Positions 1-13,658 of a stretch of 64,000 nucleotides of DNA are shown piece after piece. The stretch lies in contig JAWWNJ010000133.1 in the NCBI GenBank assembly GCA_037176885.1, forward strand, positions 62,001 through 126,000, given 5' to 3'. The stretch's first letter is position 1; every line of letters starts with the position of its first letter. Both the position numbers and the translations under genes were made by a program. The notes beneath the pieces were generated by a model, which had not been told where the DNA came from, made no database searches, and saw only the letters and a program-made list of their open reading frames with translations. The stretch comes from Favolaschia claudopus. Its lineage: Eukaryota > Basidiomycota > Agaricomycetes > Agaricales > Mycenaceae.

Positions 1-3000
1 AAAGCATCGAATATACGGTGCGTCTCGCTCTTTAGGGTCAAACTGGCTCCAAATTCACCAAAGTATCGTTTTTTATTCTCTCCAGAACAACCCCAAACAT
101 GAGCCGTCAAGGGCATTCGTCCAGTTGGCTCAAGTCGCCACATCTTTCAAGCAATCCCTGTTTGCTTTCAACGGTGGACCGCGCTAGGAGCTTCGGTTCC
201 GGTTTCCTATGGTGAGCCCTCGATGTTTTTTCGGCAGTTTGTTACCAAGTTTTCGCATATTCTTCCGAAACGCATGTCCAAACGCTTTTGCACTGCCCAT
301 TCCTTCTTTATGATTCAAACCAAACTAACGCTAAAGCTCTGTAGCCCTCCCCATCAGCGCTGTACCTCTGCTCTGCAGTCCTCGGTCCCCCGCTGCAAGT
401 GCGCCGCTCTCAATACTGGACCCGGCCTACTGATGTCGATACCTTGAGATTTGCGTGCAGGTGCGTGGATGTTTCCCTTGTCCTTCGCTTCCTGCCCGTT
501 TTCCCTTTCCCCCGGGCTCGCCTCCCTTCTCGCTTGCCGCATACTGAGCACCGCACTCACTACCTTCATCGTAGGCCGCTCCCCACAAATTTGTCCATGG
601 TCCGTCAAGGAGAAGTGCAGCCCCGTTTCGGCGAGCGGAAGCCCGGATCCGGCCTTTTCTGCATTCAAGCTCAAGGTATCGATATCGATGGTGCGTCTCA
701 TTCATATCCACGCTCTCTCATCACCCTCAAGCACGCACTCGCTAGGTCTTCTCTCGTTAATTTCGACACCTGTGCTCCCTCATACGACGCAGACTTCGTT
801 CCGGATTTGTTGGAGCGTTTTGCCCCTCCTTCGACTGCGCCGCCTCACTACAATACAGTACAAGACCTTCAATCCCATCTCATCGCTATTCTACATCTCC
901 AACGACCTCGCCCCTGCCTCGGCCTGTATGTTGCTCGTCGTCAGCGCCTCGTTGGCACTCTACCCTCTCACTCTCATCGTATTCACCTTCCACGCCTCCG
1001 ACGCCGGAATTAAAGCTCCGACTCTGTCAATTCGACGCCATCTCCACCGGTCTGTGGCTTGGTGTGCTGGATCTGCGCAGTCGTCGAGGTGAGTGTGGAG
1101 GCGGAGAGCAGGATGGTAAGGGACCATGTGGAATGAAGGAGGGGTATCGTCGATCACAACACGCGAAGGTCAAGAGCTCCATTGTGGAATGATGCTGCTC
1201 TTGGGGAGGACAATATCCAGGAGGTCGTTCAGAAGGGTCATGGTTAGCGCGGTGGGAGTAAGCCAGGCTACCGGAGGTCGATGGGACGATGAGGATGAGG
1301 ATGACAAAGGCGGAAAGGACGGGGAGCGGGAGCGGGGGAAGGAGGAAGAGGACAATTATATGCGACTGAGACCACGCAGCGATGGATTTGCGGGGAGTGA
1401 CGAACGAAGCGCTGGAGGAGATGGCGCACCCGTTCCACTGCCTTTCTGACGACCCTTTCGTATCTCGAACACAGAGCCTCAAGTGCGTGTTTCTTCCTCT
1501 TTGAATATCATGGACATCGTGCTAATGACCTCTCTTCAGCGCCCTCGAGATCCAGCTCTAATGAGTCTGCCCTACTACCTTCCATGCGGATCCTCCTCCC
1601 CAATCGCGCGCGCAGTCCTCTAGCCCCATCCCGCTTCCAGTCCTCGGGGGCATCTACGTCTACGTCCAATATCCCGACACCTCTTCTTGCGTCTCCTTCG
1701 TCTCGCGCCCCCCTTGACGAATCCCCTCCGTCCTTCATCCCTCCACCACACCTCACCGCGACTCCATCTGGCCTTCTCGTCTGTCTTGCTGTTATGCTAT
1801 GCTACCGCCATCCTCGGTGTTTGGTGTCGTGAGCCGTCGCTGGAAGTGAAACACTCAAGAACGTCCTCGTCGCCGTCGTCGGGAGGCGGGGCACTCGGTG
1901 TGCCAGGGGATTTGGTGTCCGACGCTGAAGGTGCGAGAGAGGCGGAGACGACGACCATGATGAACACGAAGTGGGGCGCGTTGGTGGGAAGGACGGGGAG
2001 GGGGAGAGGGAGAGGGAGAAGGGCATAGAGGGCGAGGGCGATGACGCAGCGGTGAATTCGCGGGGAGGAACGAACGAAGCGGTGGAGGAGATAAAGCACC
2101 CATTCCACTGCCCTGTCGACGTGGCACATCTACGATATCGTCTTCCTCCTTGGCTAGCGACATTCATCATCATCTCGCTCCTCTCTGCCGTCGCGCGGAT
2201 GCTTGTTTCGTATCTCGCGCTCGTACCCCCTCCCGCACGCACACCACACCCTCCTTCACTCCGATCCCCGCTCTCGTCTACGGTCTTCCATCTCCCAGCG
2301 TGTAGCTGCCCCGTTCCCAGCCGAAGCACTTCCCTCCCTGTGCCCGCTGCCCGTCGTCATCGACCGGTCGTTTCGCCGTCGCAGCTGGGCAAAGCTGGGG
2401 GTGGTGGCACGGGTGGTCGATACCGTCCCATGGTTGTCATGAAGGACTCCAGGAGAGGGGCAGACGTGGACGTGGGCGTTGGCGTGGGACCGTGAATGTG
2501 GCTGGTGCTCGAGTCTCGTCTGAGGATGCTTAACGAGGAGAAAGCTGTTGCTTGTATGCATCGGGAAGCGTGGGAGGCGGGGGCTGGGGGTGAGGCGACG
2601 AGAGGTAGAGAGCGGGGGTGGCGAGATGGTGAGCCGGTGGTGGGAGATCGAGGAGGAAGGACGAATGTGGGATAAGGAGGAGGAGAGGAGGAAACGGGTG
2701 TCGCCCGCTCTTCATGCCGGCTTCCTCCATCGATGCGGCGGTCACTGCGCCCCCTCGCGCGGCACAGCTTTGACACCATCAATATCAATATCTTCCGCCG
2801 CATCTTCCGCCCCGGCGGCGAGACTGTCTTTTGTGAAGATACACGCTCGGGGCGCTAGCACGTACGACGTTCACTCCGTGTGTGTGTACGAGGAGCGATT
2901 TGCGATGTGCGGCACGCGGTGGGTGCGTGTACGTGTACGCGGCGACAATGTCGGATGCGCATGGTTATCGTCGGTCGTTTTCCCGGCTCGTCGGCGTCGT

Positions 3001-4900
3001 GATTCGTGTGGGTGCGGCGGGTAGGTGTGGGCGCTAGACCGACGAATCCAGCGATCTTCTCAGTAGTTTGAGCAAGCAGTATACTGGTCGGGAGTGGTGG
3101 TGTTGGTAGGCGCGGAGGCGTCCTCGACGAAGGTGCAAAGGACTGCATTCATCGCCTTGAAAGTGGAGTATAAGCAGCGGGGAGGGTCTGTTCAGGCACA
3201 CCGGAGACGGTGAGGGTGTGCGTTAAGGGTGTAGATGGGAGAGTGAGCGTGAGTGATGGCTGCCGCTAAGCCGATTTGAAGAATATTCAAGCGCGATTGA
3301 AGGCATCCACGGCGTCGACGAGCCGGTAGGAGCGGCACGGAGAGTATGGGAAGCCACCGCCGTAGCAGAGCGTGGATACCGATTATAGGGAATGACCAGG
3401 AAATCGGCCGGGACCGCACTTAATCCATGGGCGGCTGAACATCGCTCCTCGTCCCGCGGGTGTCAACTTCCCCGCTTACTCGTATCGCGTTGCAGTCGTC
3501 CCGAATATCGCCACGCGTCATTCGTCGACAAATCTCCCCAGCACACCCTACTCATCCTCGCTGGTGACGACGACGATACCGAGTTCCCTTCGACACCATT
3601 CTCCTTCCTCCCTCAAATATCCCACACAGCCGGAGTGGGGATCAGAACGTAGACGTGGAGGGAGGAGGGAGCTAGCAGCAAAGCGTACGATGAACGTTGA
3701 CGGAGGGGAAGGTGGGGACGTAGACCGAGCACGAGGTGGACGTGGCACACTGCGATAGCGCGAGGTCTCGAACGATGAGATCGCGAGCCTCGTCGAGTGA
3801 AGAGGCGAGTCTGGCGCGGGTTGAGGGAGCGAGGCGTCGGGGGTTGGCGGCGGTAGAGCCGAGGCTTGAGTGGATTATGAAGGGATGCTGCACCACCGCG
3901 CCGAATGAGAGAACAGTGTGGGCGGCAGCGTCGGTGTGAAAGGTAGGGTTATCGCGCTAACCAAAGCCGTGCACGTAGACACAAGAGAACGACGAGGGTG
4001 TACGTGCGTGGTGTTAACTGCACGAAGCGGGCGCCGGGTGAGTCTGGAGAGCTAGTCAACAAACAATACAGGGATATCGACGAATGTACGCACCGGGTTA
4101 TCCAACCTCAAGGCACCAGTCTCTCGTTCTCCCGTACATATCAAAATGTGTAGTGGTAGCACGCCTAGGCGAGAGAGCAATTCAGCCAGGAAACGAATGC
4201 GAAGGGGCGAAGGGGGAGGGTGCTTACCTTCTGCTGGCCTGAGAACAGACCGTTACACACAACACCTCCTCTGTGATCGCATTCCCCGCCGGCCCTACGA
4301 TGAGTGATAAGTCATTGACGGCGCTGACGGGTCGGGGACAGCGGGTATAGGGAATGCAGAACGGGAGCAGTATGTCGAGGAAGGGTGAGTGGCCGAGGAG
4401 CGCAGAGGACGAGGTCGAAGGTGCGGGCGGAGGGTGGTGGTCGGATTCTACCGAGTTGTAGGCGACCTGATCTACAAGGAAGGTGGGAGGGTCCGCGCCT
4501 CATCTTATCGCAGCGCGTGCGTGGGCAGACAATAAAGTACTAGGAGGCGGCGAAGTCAACGTTGCGGGAAGGCAAGAAGACGGGCACAGGAAGGACGTAC
4601 GGAGAGGAGCTTGACTGTGAAAATGGGATTCGACGTGATTGACTTGAATTCGGGGAAGATGCGGCGAAGAGAAGCGGGAGGTTCCTGGTATTGGCCGAAT
4701 ACTTTCGTCCCCATTGAGGATACAGTATCGGGGAGGATGACAGCCTGTGCAGAGGTCGAGGTTGTCCAACGACACGGAATGGTGGACGGCCGGCAGGGAA
4801 TTCGCCGAATATAAGCGGAGGATATTGAAGGGGCGGAGAGCCAAGTGGGGGGACAGGGTAGAACCTGAGGTTCGAGGCTAAGGTGCGTAGCTGGGGGGGA
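1..4900. other. Pyrimidine-rich stretch without a closed gene model
   Basis: No complete gene closes here by eye. Between about 855 and 1090 on the plus strand there is a hydrophobic exon-like piece followed by a GTGAGT donor, and near 1765-1820 a second hydrophobic piece resembling a membrane helix. Many overlapping open frames exist on both strands because the DNA is C/T- and G-rich and low in stop codons, and their composition (Ser, Pro, Arg runs) is typical of chance frames. It could be one or two multi-exon small membrane protein genes, possibly decayed; I cannot name a family. Confidence 0.25.
1297..2112. repeat. Diverged direct duplication (two ~145-bp blocks)
   Basis: The blocks 1297-1442 and 1974-2112 are recognisably the same sequence. 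Both run from a GGACGGGGAG-type purine-rich stretch to a shared end, CCATTCCACTGCC or CCGTTCCACTGCC. A frame is partly conserved on the minus strand, with a W-N-G-C motif followed by Ser-rich residues in both copies, so this may be a duplicated gene piece rather than a transposon. Confidence 0.45.
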
Positions 4901-5929
4901 CATGAAGTGAGATTTTGGCGCGAGTCTCGGTGGTGTAAATACGCACCATCTCCGATTATCTAGCTCGCCAACCCCAAAGAAATTGTCCCAAACCTAATAT
5001 TCCACCCATGTCACCGCCGGCAATATTCCCACACCCGCTTTTGCATCGTGGGGCGAGCGCACAGGCGGTATCAAGGCTGTCTCAAGCCCAAGAAATTTTA
5101 TGCAGCCGACAAAGGACGACATCGAGAGAAGAAGAAAGAAGAGCATGACATTTTGCGTGGATGTCGACCAATGTCGAAGAGGACCTGGCGCCCGAGCGAG
5201 GAGGGAGGAATCGATCGACACGCTGGCGACGCGGTCGTGGATGATAACGAGACGGTTGTTTGGCGATCAGCTGCGATCCAAACTTTCCCATCTTGTCTTC
5301 TCCCGTCATGCACTCAAATGCTCCTTCGCTCCAACGCGCTATTCTCGTGCTTTTCTTTGTTCCTATATATCCTTCAAACCTCTACCTGCTACCTTCTGTC
5401 AAGGACTCAAGGACTTCAAGACAGGTTCGCTGTGACTCTTTGGCGAACTGTGACTCTTTGGCAAACTGGGACCTATCGAGATTCGACTTCGAGTTGCGCC
5501 ATTGTGATGACTTTGACGAAGGCTAGCGGCAAGCGAAAATGCGGATTAGATTACCAGCAGACACCGACTCCAACCGCCGCCTCTGTGATGCGTGTCCGTA
5601 CTAGAATCTTCGTGCCAACATCTCACTCGAACTATTTCGCCGTTTCTTCAGAGCCTGCGCGTTTCTCACCATTCCTAGCGACTCGCACTGCTCTAGAGAA
5701 CTCAGCTAAGCTTGATATATACTTATCCCTGGAAACTGCGAGCTTATATTCGGGAACCAATTCTCCGGCAGCGAACTTTGACCCGCCGAAGATGACGGGT
5801 ATTTCTTCAGCTCTGAGCTCACCGAAGATCTCGATCCCATACATCGGAGATTACGAAGTTTGCTCAAATTCTGGACCACGATGCCGGTTTCAAGCCGGTT
5901 TGGACTCTACGAGTCCACGACTGTAACAG

Positions 5930-8780
5930 ACCGGCTGCTCGGTAACTCGGAGTCATCTCGCAAAGGTTTCGAGAGTTTCTCTATGAAGCCTCGCCTACTC
6001 TTTCAACCAACCAACTAGCTCCTCATTTGCGCGCAAACCTCTTCGGGGCAGTAGAATATCAAATGTCCAGATCGCTGATAGCATTCGACCGCAAGGACTG
6101 CGGTGTCGTCTATTTACCATGTTCCAGTTGCTGTGGACCCGATTTCCTTGCAACGCATTCCTGACTCCTTGAGCTTAATTCTCGTCGCCTCGGATCCGTT
6201 CACTGGGCGTCAGCATAGTTTCCACCGCCTTCTGCCGTGAACGCTCCTTTTGTGTGTAGGGGATCCCTCCGTGGAATTCGGTGTATAAAAGACCTGAACA
6301 TCGACACTTCACGCTAGATGCTCATACCGAAGTCTTCCACATTTCGCGGATTACTATGGCGGTTAAAGTGCACATTTATTCATTCCCCCCATATATATGA
6401 CTTTTTTGTCAATCCCCCTTATAAATGGGGGTTTTGCCGTTATTGCCCCCAAAAGGACGCGACCGATGTCACCGAGTTTATTTGGGGGGAATTTCGAACT
6501 TCCCCCCAAATACAAAGTTGAAAGTTCCCCCAGATAAGCATATGACTTTGACCTTGTGTAACATCCTTCCGCATGAGTACACTACGTAGAGCTTTATTAT
6601 ATCATGCTTGAATTACATCAGAAGGCTTCAAGGCCGGGCTGACATTTGTCGAAGCAAGGAGAATAACTTGAACCCGGTTACCCAGTCTTGCTCGAGTCTC
6701 TGGCTGTCTAGTAGCTGTAAGCTCTAAGAACCTTGTGTATTCCCTAGGTCTGCCAATTGGAATGTCACACAAGCCTGGGACCTAGAAGTAAGCCTCAATT
6801 CGACCCAACGATAAGCTACTAAGTAGGAGTCCCATCAAAGTCGGCTTCGGGCATCTCGGTCAAACACCGTTGGGACGCTGGGCTGCTCGTTAGTTACGCT
6901 CTAGGCGTTCTCCGTTCACTAGCGTTCAAAGAATGAAAGCTGCAATGATTATACTGAGGTCTAACAGAGATGCCGGAGAATGCCGACTCGGACTTCGGAG
7001 AGTGCCGAGTTTGGACTAATGGTCAAAAACTATAATCTGCGTGGAGCCAACGAAGGACAGAGTACTTAGTGAGACTACTCAGGGAACTTACTAAGAGCGA
7101 GACTCTTGAATTGAGAGAGTTATATCAAACAATGAAAATTGGAAGTTTATTTGGGGGGAAACAAGTTCAACTTTGTATTTGGGGGGAAGTTCGAAATTCC
7201 CCCCAAATAAACTCGGCGACATCGGTCGCGTCCTTTTGGGGGCAATAACGGCAAAACCCCCATTTATAAGGGGGATTGACAAAAAAGTCATATATATGGG
7301 GGGAATGAATAAATGTGCACTTTAACCGCCATAGATTACTGGGTTTAACGTATCTTTCTTCCCTCAAACGAGTAAGTTTCTTACAAATTCGAATCGAAGG
7401 CAGCTTTCGAACCATTAACGGATTCATCAGGTCTTCTTCGATGCATCTATGCGCGAATAATGCTTGAGCCTTCGTCCAGTTTTTGCTGCGTAAGTGGCAT
7501 CTTCAGTTATTGATCATTCAATTTGAAAGATTTACTTAGAACGCTCATCCGAATTGTGCTGTGTCGTAACCGGACGACAATTTCGTTGCATTCATTCTGT
7601 ACTTAGGTGAGACTGCTAGAGGCATACATTTTGACAACTACTCAGACTTTCAAGCCGTTACTGCACTTCGCAAAATGGGTATCAGCCGATATTGTTCGAC
7701 GATGTAAGATGCAAGGCGGAGACGCGTCCGATTCAATCGGCTCAATTTGAAACGAGTTGATGAGCGAAAGTATACGTTTTCCGATACCACTGCATACGCT
7801 TGAAATATGCCCTGATTATGAGTATCCAACAGGCCTCCGACTGCCAAATGTAAAAGTCCTATTATCGGCGACTGGGCTCTGGGCCACCTTAGCATCCTTG
7901 GCGTCCTACCGGCTGAGGGAGAGTACCTGACGCTTATACTAGTAGTCCACGATACTTTCCTACCTCCCAGAAGGTTTGTCAAATTTTCTGGAGGGATCAG
8001 GTGAGGTATGCGTGGCGCGTCGAATATTTGTTTGTGAGCTGTCTAAAAATAGCACAAACGAGCTAACGGGCCACCCACCCAAAATATCCCCTGGGGGTGT
8101 AAATTGTGTCCATAGAGGATACGGGGCTATACATTAAGGTCTGAGGACCAGCTGTGTATCCCCAGCATGCCCGTTCGCATCATGGTTCGAGGAGGTTGAG
8201 CCGAACGCGAAACAGTGATCTAAAAATAAGAATTCGGGCTCACACGTCTATCTCCCGACAGAAAACCTCCCACACTGGGTGATTGACAGCTCAGTATCTC
8301 TCAAAAACTGACATGTAGTATCGCTCAAGCTCATACTCGAACCCACTGACTGCATAGAGGGAGATCTTGACTTGATCATCTTGAAATTCCAAAATGGCCC
8401 ACTACCTCGTCCGGCCCACTAGCCAGTCGCAGATAATACTTGAGACTGTGAGCACATCGGAACATGATCGTCTTATCCAGATTATTCATGTCCGTTGGCC
8501 GTCCGTCCGTTCAAGCCATAGCTGTAACTGGAAGCTACCTTAACACAACTGCCAGCAAGATACCAGTCCTTCTTTCATAATCCGCGTCAGACTGAACTCA
8601 TGAACGGTGAAACGCCCAATGTTCTGAGGCATGCAGACTTCAAGTTCCCGTAGGATACCATGCATTGCAATTGATCCACGGGAATTCTGAGCACTTTTGT
8701 TTTGGTTATTGAAATGACCTGACCTTGGTTGTAAACTCGCTCATCGAAATAATATCTGAATCTCGAGCTTTTCAAGTGGT
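5930..8780. other. Gene-poor interval
   Basis: Apart from the inverted-repeat element at 6354-7334 I see no coding signal. The 292-codon open frame immediately upstream (5048-5926) lacks an ATG at its listed start, has no recognisable domain and has the composition of a chance frame. Confidence 0.4.
6354..7334. mobile_element. Non-autonomous inverted-repeat element, 981 bp
   Basis: The left end CTATGGCGGTTAAAGTGCAC is matched by its reverse complement at the right end. The two arms stay nearly identical for about 170 bp; I noticed a single difference (A versus G near 6474 and its partner). ATTA flanks both sides directly (6350-6353 and 7335-7338), consistent with a 4-bp target duplication. 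The arms contain runs of five or six G or C, and the interior has no convincing reading frame. It is a MITE-like element; the superfamily is not assigned. Confidence 0.8.
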
Positions 8781-10936
8781 CTAGACAATGCGATGCGCAG
8801 TAGGTGATTCTCTCTGCATAATCTCTTCCACCCGTGTCTTCATTTCTGACTCGCTCAGCTCGTCCCCTTGCGATATAATTTCCTCCAGCGCCCTCGGTAT
8901 GTCCTGCGATATCCAGCACATTGGCAGAATCAGCTCATACTTCCTCTTCCCCGCACTAACACGCATAAGATCCAGCGTCATCCTCCCTGCGCTCTTCGAC
9001 GCACGGTCAATCACATCCAACCAGTACCCCTTGTTCACGGTTTCGTCTCCAAGATCCTTGATTTCAAAAGATCGACGTTCAATCTTCAACTTACCGGAGG
9101 TGTAGTCATACACCGTGAGTAACATAGCTTGTGGGACGCGTTGTCGAGCCTGAAGATAATCGGCTGTGATGATTAGCTTGTTTTCTTCACATTCGTGCTG
9201 AAGGAGGAACCGCATGAATGCATGTTCCTTGGGAGTGAAAATTACGCGGATAGCTAGGGAAACAGGTCAAGCCACAGGAATCAACTGCATAGAATGCGCT
9301 CACTTTCGCGATAACGGCCATGCAATGCGCACGATTTACGATGCCCCCGCTGCCAGTCGAGAACCTGACACTCTGAGGAACAGTAGCAAGATGCCAAGCA
9401 CCCAGAACATCGCTTGAGATTTCGCTTCTCAGAAATTGTCCCGCACTTGAAATTGAACAAGATGAGGCACGCATACTGACAAGATATGAAAAGCCTAAAT
9501 ACCTTGACGTTATCGCAACCCCTTTGAGATATCCTTTCATTGGAAGTAAAAAGCTCCAGAATACGGCCTCTCCTTCGTACAAGATTCCGAAACGTTATCC
9601 ACGCTTTCCGCGCGCCCGAATTCTGAATTTCCAATGCTGATGTAACCTGCGCTTCAGCGTATACCAGGTCCGGAAGGGCAGAGTAAAAGATAGTGGCTGG
9701 AGTGAGTGTGTTCGCAATGAACGCGCTCAAGGTGGAATGTATAGGATCCGATGGCTCTATTAGCGCACACGATAGTACGATGCGCAGAAGTCCAAATTTG
9801 AGAGCCGTTCGCAGGACGTGATCCGGACGGCGGCCGCGAAACATGATTTCCAGAAGTAAAACGCAATTCGTCAGAAACTGCCACTCCGCGGACCCCAGAG
9901 AACGCTGTCGAGCTTGCTGGCACATAGCACATCCAACCATAGTCACAGTCTTGATGAACCCAAGGGAAAGGAGCGCCTCGCACAGCGGTCGCGGAATGAA
10001 CTCCCTGTGACTTTGTGAGTCGGCCAAGTTGTCCACAACGGCGACAACGTCGGTCGCAAGCCGGAACAGCCAGAAATTGTCCATTGCTGCGTCTTGGGAA
10101 GGAGGGCAGTCGTGCGGGACGACCGGTTCACATTGTCGCATCAACAAACGAGCAAAATTGTGTAGATTCCCCTGTGAGCCTTCAATTACTTCCTGCATAG
10201 ACACGCCGACGCCGTCAACAATGATATCGTGGATGATATGCAAGACATCTTGGGAGCGAGTGAAATCTGCGTCTGATATAGAGTACCACGTCCGAAGAGC
10301 CAGCAGCCGAATTCCGGGTGTCGATGCAACCAGTTGGAAATTGCTGTCGTTGCTAACGCTGATGTGGCTGCAGAATGTCATGAACAGAAAGTAAAAATCC
10401 TTCTGCGATGGCAAAGGCATCAGTGTTCGCCAAAGATCGTCAAAGGTGGAGAAAAAATCGATCCACGCCGCGATCCGCGGCCACAAATCCGGAGCAGCTT
10501 CTTTAGGCGGCCTGGCAGAAAACAGATGCATAAGAGATGTTATCGCTGCGCGAGAGTTGCAGAGATTTTCTTCCGTCCAGGTCTCAAGAGCGTCTGCCTT
10601 GGGGATACGCTGGGGATCGAGTAGGTGGTAAAAAACCGCGACATAGAGCTGCCGATTATTTTTTGTTAGGAAGTCGGAGAAACGGGACATCTCGTCAGTG
10701 GAGGCGTATTGAGGGTAGTCGCATAGCACTGGGGTGATAAATCTCTGAACAAAGGCGAGCGGATCTTGGTCAAATGAAGGTTTGAATAGTTCACGAAACG
10801 CACTCGAGATGAAAATGGGAGTTGTTGAATGCTGCTGAGCTGCAGCACGGGGTGCATCGACACGATTGAATGGAAGATTTGGAGATGGTGGTTCGCTGCA
10901 AGAATGGGGCTGACAGTCGTGGGATACGTGTGTCAC
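8781..10936 (-). CDS. MYND zinc-finger protein, 682 aa, three exons
   Basis: Three exons close exactly in phase: 10936-9503, 9445-9304 and 9253-8781, separated by GT-AG introns of 57 and 50 nt, giving 682 residues. The first exon encodes about 478 residues of helical sequence with no domain I recognise. The MYND finger straddles the first intron at about residues 474-515: a C-x4-C pair (CDNVKC), then RCSGC, CYCSSEC and a final W-x-x-GHRKSC. MYND fingers bind zinc and usually mediate protein-protein contacts. The exon after the finger is Lys/Glu-rich and ends in a charged helix. The long N-terminal region plus C-terminal finger is a common layout in agaricomycetes, where such proteins are numerous and mostly uncharacterised. 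The start is the first ATG of the long open frame. Confidence 0.85.
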
Positions 10937-11220
10937 GCGTGACTTCCACGCTTTCTTCCGACTTTCACCATCTCGCGGTTTTCCTGGAATCTTTCTCTCT
11001 CGCCTGGGCTTTGACGCGGAATCTGTCTGTCAAGTAGAATGCAATCTACCTCCCCTTACTTTGACTCTGCTTTTCGACGGACGGTATCATGATCTCGGCG
11101 CGTACGTGAATTTCTTCCCTTCTTAATCTTGCTCGTCTAACTTTATGCCTACTCTCCGTGCAGTCCTCTGTCCATCCTTCTCGACTCTATCTCTCGGGTC
11201 TTTCATCTGGCTTCTAGCAA

Positions 11221-12618
11221 GATGCCGCTTTTCGGCATTCCTCGACATCGCGCCAGCTCGGAACCTTCGTAACGCAGACGTGGAATGGATTCGTTGTTGT
11301 AGGACGGCCCGGGTGTGGGTATATATCTTGGTAAATTCCGGTGCGTTAGACTGAGTATCTTTGTATAAGCAAGCCAGTTTATCTCTGTTCCAAGCCGCGT
11401 CTCGTTCAAAATCACCCTTGGTCTTAGAGAACGAAGTCGTGCGTTTCGCTCTTCTCTTCCCTCGTCGCCGTCTCCGACATATATCCACCACCGCTCGCTC
11501 TCCCGTCGTCGTATCGGTGCCCGTTGTGCAGCAGCGGAACTCGTCGCTTGTGCGGAGGATATCATCAAGATCTCAATCTCGCGGTCCGGTATAGACTCTC
11601 AGAGTCAAGGACGTACGCGTGGAGGAGGCCAAAGGGCAATATTCACCCTTTGTTACGCTAGGAGTGTAGGCGACAGGGGTTCTCAGTATGCGGCGCCGTG
11701 TGATATCTGACGGCGGGCAAGAGTCATACGCTGCGTCTGTCGAGCGTAAAGTCAAGCTGCTTCTAGGACAATTACGAATGGGATCCCACTCTGGTCGATC
11801 TCATGCTCCCAACTTCCCGCCCCTAGCTTTCACGCGTCGGTCATCAGCTACTCCCCTTCACTTGCTCTCGTCACGCAAGGTCACTTCGGTCGATACGAGC
11901 GCGCGACGGGCAGACGGATGATGGAGACGTTTGAATGCAGCGGTGAGTTCTTCGTGTTATTCTTTCATCCGTCCAATTTTTCATGGTACGAGCGAATACA
12001 GATGATTATTGGGACACTGGTGATGCGATACCCGGCGCGTAAATCACACCATCCGCATGCGCTCCTCGGGCTATTTCTCGCCGTCGATCTACTCGAGAAG
12101 TTGGGTGGGGAGGTCGAGCGTCTCCAGGTGAGTATAACTAATTATTCTTCTTCGGTCCCCTCCACATGCTCACTAACTATCTACTCTCACATCCGTAGAC
12201 GATCCTCCGAGCTCGTCTCGACAAAGCCGTTCAATTGCATTCGATTTGCAACTGCGGTTCTCCTTTACTGCCGGCCAGTCGATGATCGTGCCCATCGACT
12301 GAAAGGTAGATCAAGATCTAGGGATCTTCGCGGGACGACGGACGACGTTCAGCGCGTCAAGACAAAGCCCTCCCTTTCTCCTCTTCCCCCACCTCCGCCG
12401 CCAGCGCCTCCCCGCCAAACGAGCGCCCTGAGCGGACAGCAACAGCAGCAACTATAACAGCCCAAGCCGAAGCGACGACGAGCTCGACGCGTGGATGCGC
12501 GAGTTGAACGCTTCAATCGCGCAGACGTATGCGGCGGATCCGGTGTTTGAGACGACGAAGGCGTATATGGAGTTGCATGGGAAGCTGAGTTTTGAGAATT
12601 CGACTTTACAGCGGGGAT
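11221..12618 (+). CDS. Unresolved multi-exon gene, function unknown
   Basis: Several exon-like pieces lie here on the plus strand. A start such as MPLFGIPRHRASSEPS occurs at 11221. A helical piece with the run HALLGLFLAVDLLEKLGGEV ends at a clean GTGAGT donor near 12129. A C-terminal piece begins after an ACAG acceptor near 12461 and ends at a stop at 12618, with a plausible acidic/helical composition (SDDELDAWMRELNASIAQ). I could not join all pieces in one phase, so this may be one gene with more introns or a decayed gene. No family recognised. Confidence 0.3.
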
Positions 12619-13227
12619 AGGGGGTGTGGAGGGGACGTTGGAGGGCTTGAATGAGTTTGGGTTTCCGATTTTGGTGGCAGGGGAGAGCGGTTTGGATCGG
12701 GGCTTTGGGCGTAGCGATGGGATCGGATGGGAAGGAGTCCGAGTTTGGTGGGGAGGGGTTTTGGCCGGATTTGATGCCAGGGGTGTAGCCGTGAGCGATG
12801 ATTCGGTATATGCTCCTTCGGGAGTCTCGTCGACGGCAGAAAGTTAAGAAGGGGAAGCTGAGGTAGAAGAAATGTGTTGTCAAGGATTTGGTGCGACTCT
12901 TCCCTCTTTTCCGCCAAGAATGATCGAATTCATTGCGTTCTCAGTGCAGTTTAGTGCCTTGAACGTCTAGATATGTCGCTAGATGTTTGGCTCGGTGCGG
13001 TTTGTTTCGGCAAATTTAAACTTGTAATTTAATTGAACTCTGCTGACTATATCGTAGTTGTCTAATTTCTTGTCACTCGGCTCTTCTGAATCTTTGAGGT
13101 AGATCATCAGCCCTTCCCTGTGAGGAAGTCAGCATCCGGGATCTTCTTAATGGTGAGCTCGAACTTTCCTCTGTGTTCTGATCTGTGACTCCGACTGTGA
13201 GTGACGGTCAGGAAAAAAAAAACAATA

Positions 13228-13504
13228 TGGGAAGTCAAATATCGCTTCAAGGCAAGCAATTCAGTAGCGATTCAAACAACGATTCAGAAATCAGAAATCG
13301 CTTTGAATCGGCAGCAACTTTGACCACCCCAAATGTTCGACGATTCAAAACCAACGCTTCAGAGTGGGTTCAGTCACATCAACGCGCTGACAGGATTCAG
13401 GTCACAACCATATTCTAGGGTTGCTTTTGCCGTTTGAATCGCCATCTGAAGCGTTGTTTGAATCGTCGTCGAATCGCTCGCCTGAAGCGATATTTGACTT
13501 CCCC
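13228..13504. mobile_element. 277-bp MITE with TA flanks
   Basis: The ends GGGAAGTCAAATATCGCTTC and the reverse complement of GAAGCGATATTTGACTTCCC form inverted repeats that continue imperfectly for about 55 bp. TA lies directly outside both ends (13226-13227 and 13505-13506), the duplication expected of Tc1/mariner-type elements. There is no reading frame inside. It sits just upstream of the coding part of the mannosyltransferase gene. Confidence 0.7.
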
Positions 13505-13658
13505 TAATTCAATAATTATTTCGGACCGTTCGATTGAGTTTGAATCTTCTCGAATCTATTTCTCCGCCTCCCCAAAGCCCAGATCTCGTTCCCACCCCCA
13601 CTGACAACCCTCCCTCGACTGAGAAAATATGCAACATGATTGTGTGTTGGTGCTGTAG

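Noticed and set aside
5048..5926. 292-codon open frame on the plus strand
   Set aside because: No ATG at its start, no domain, composition of a chance frame, and no splice context.
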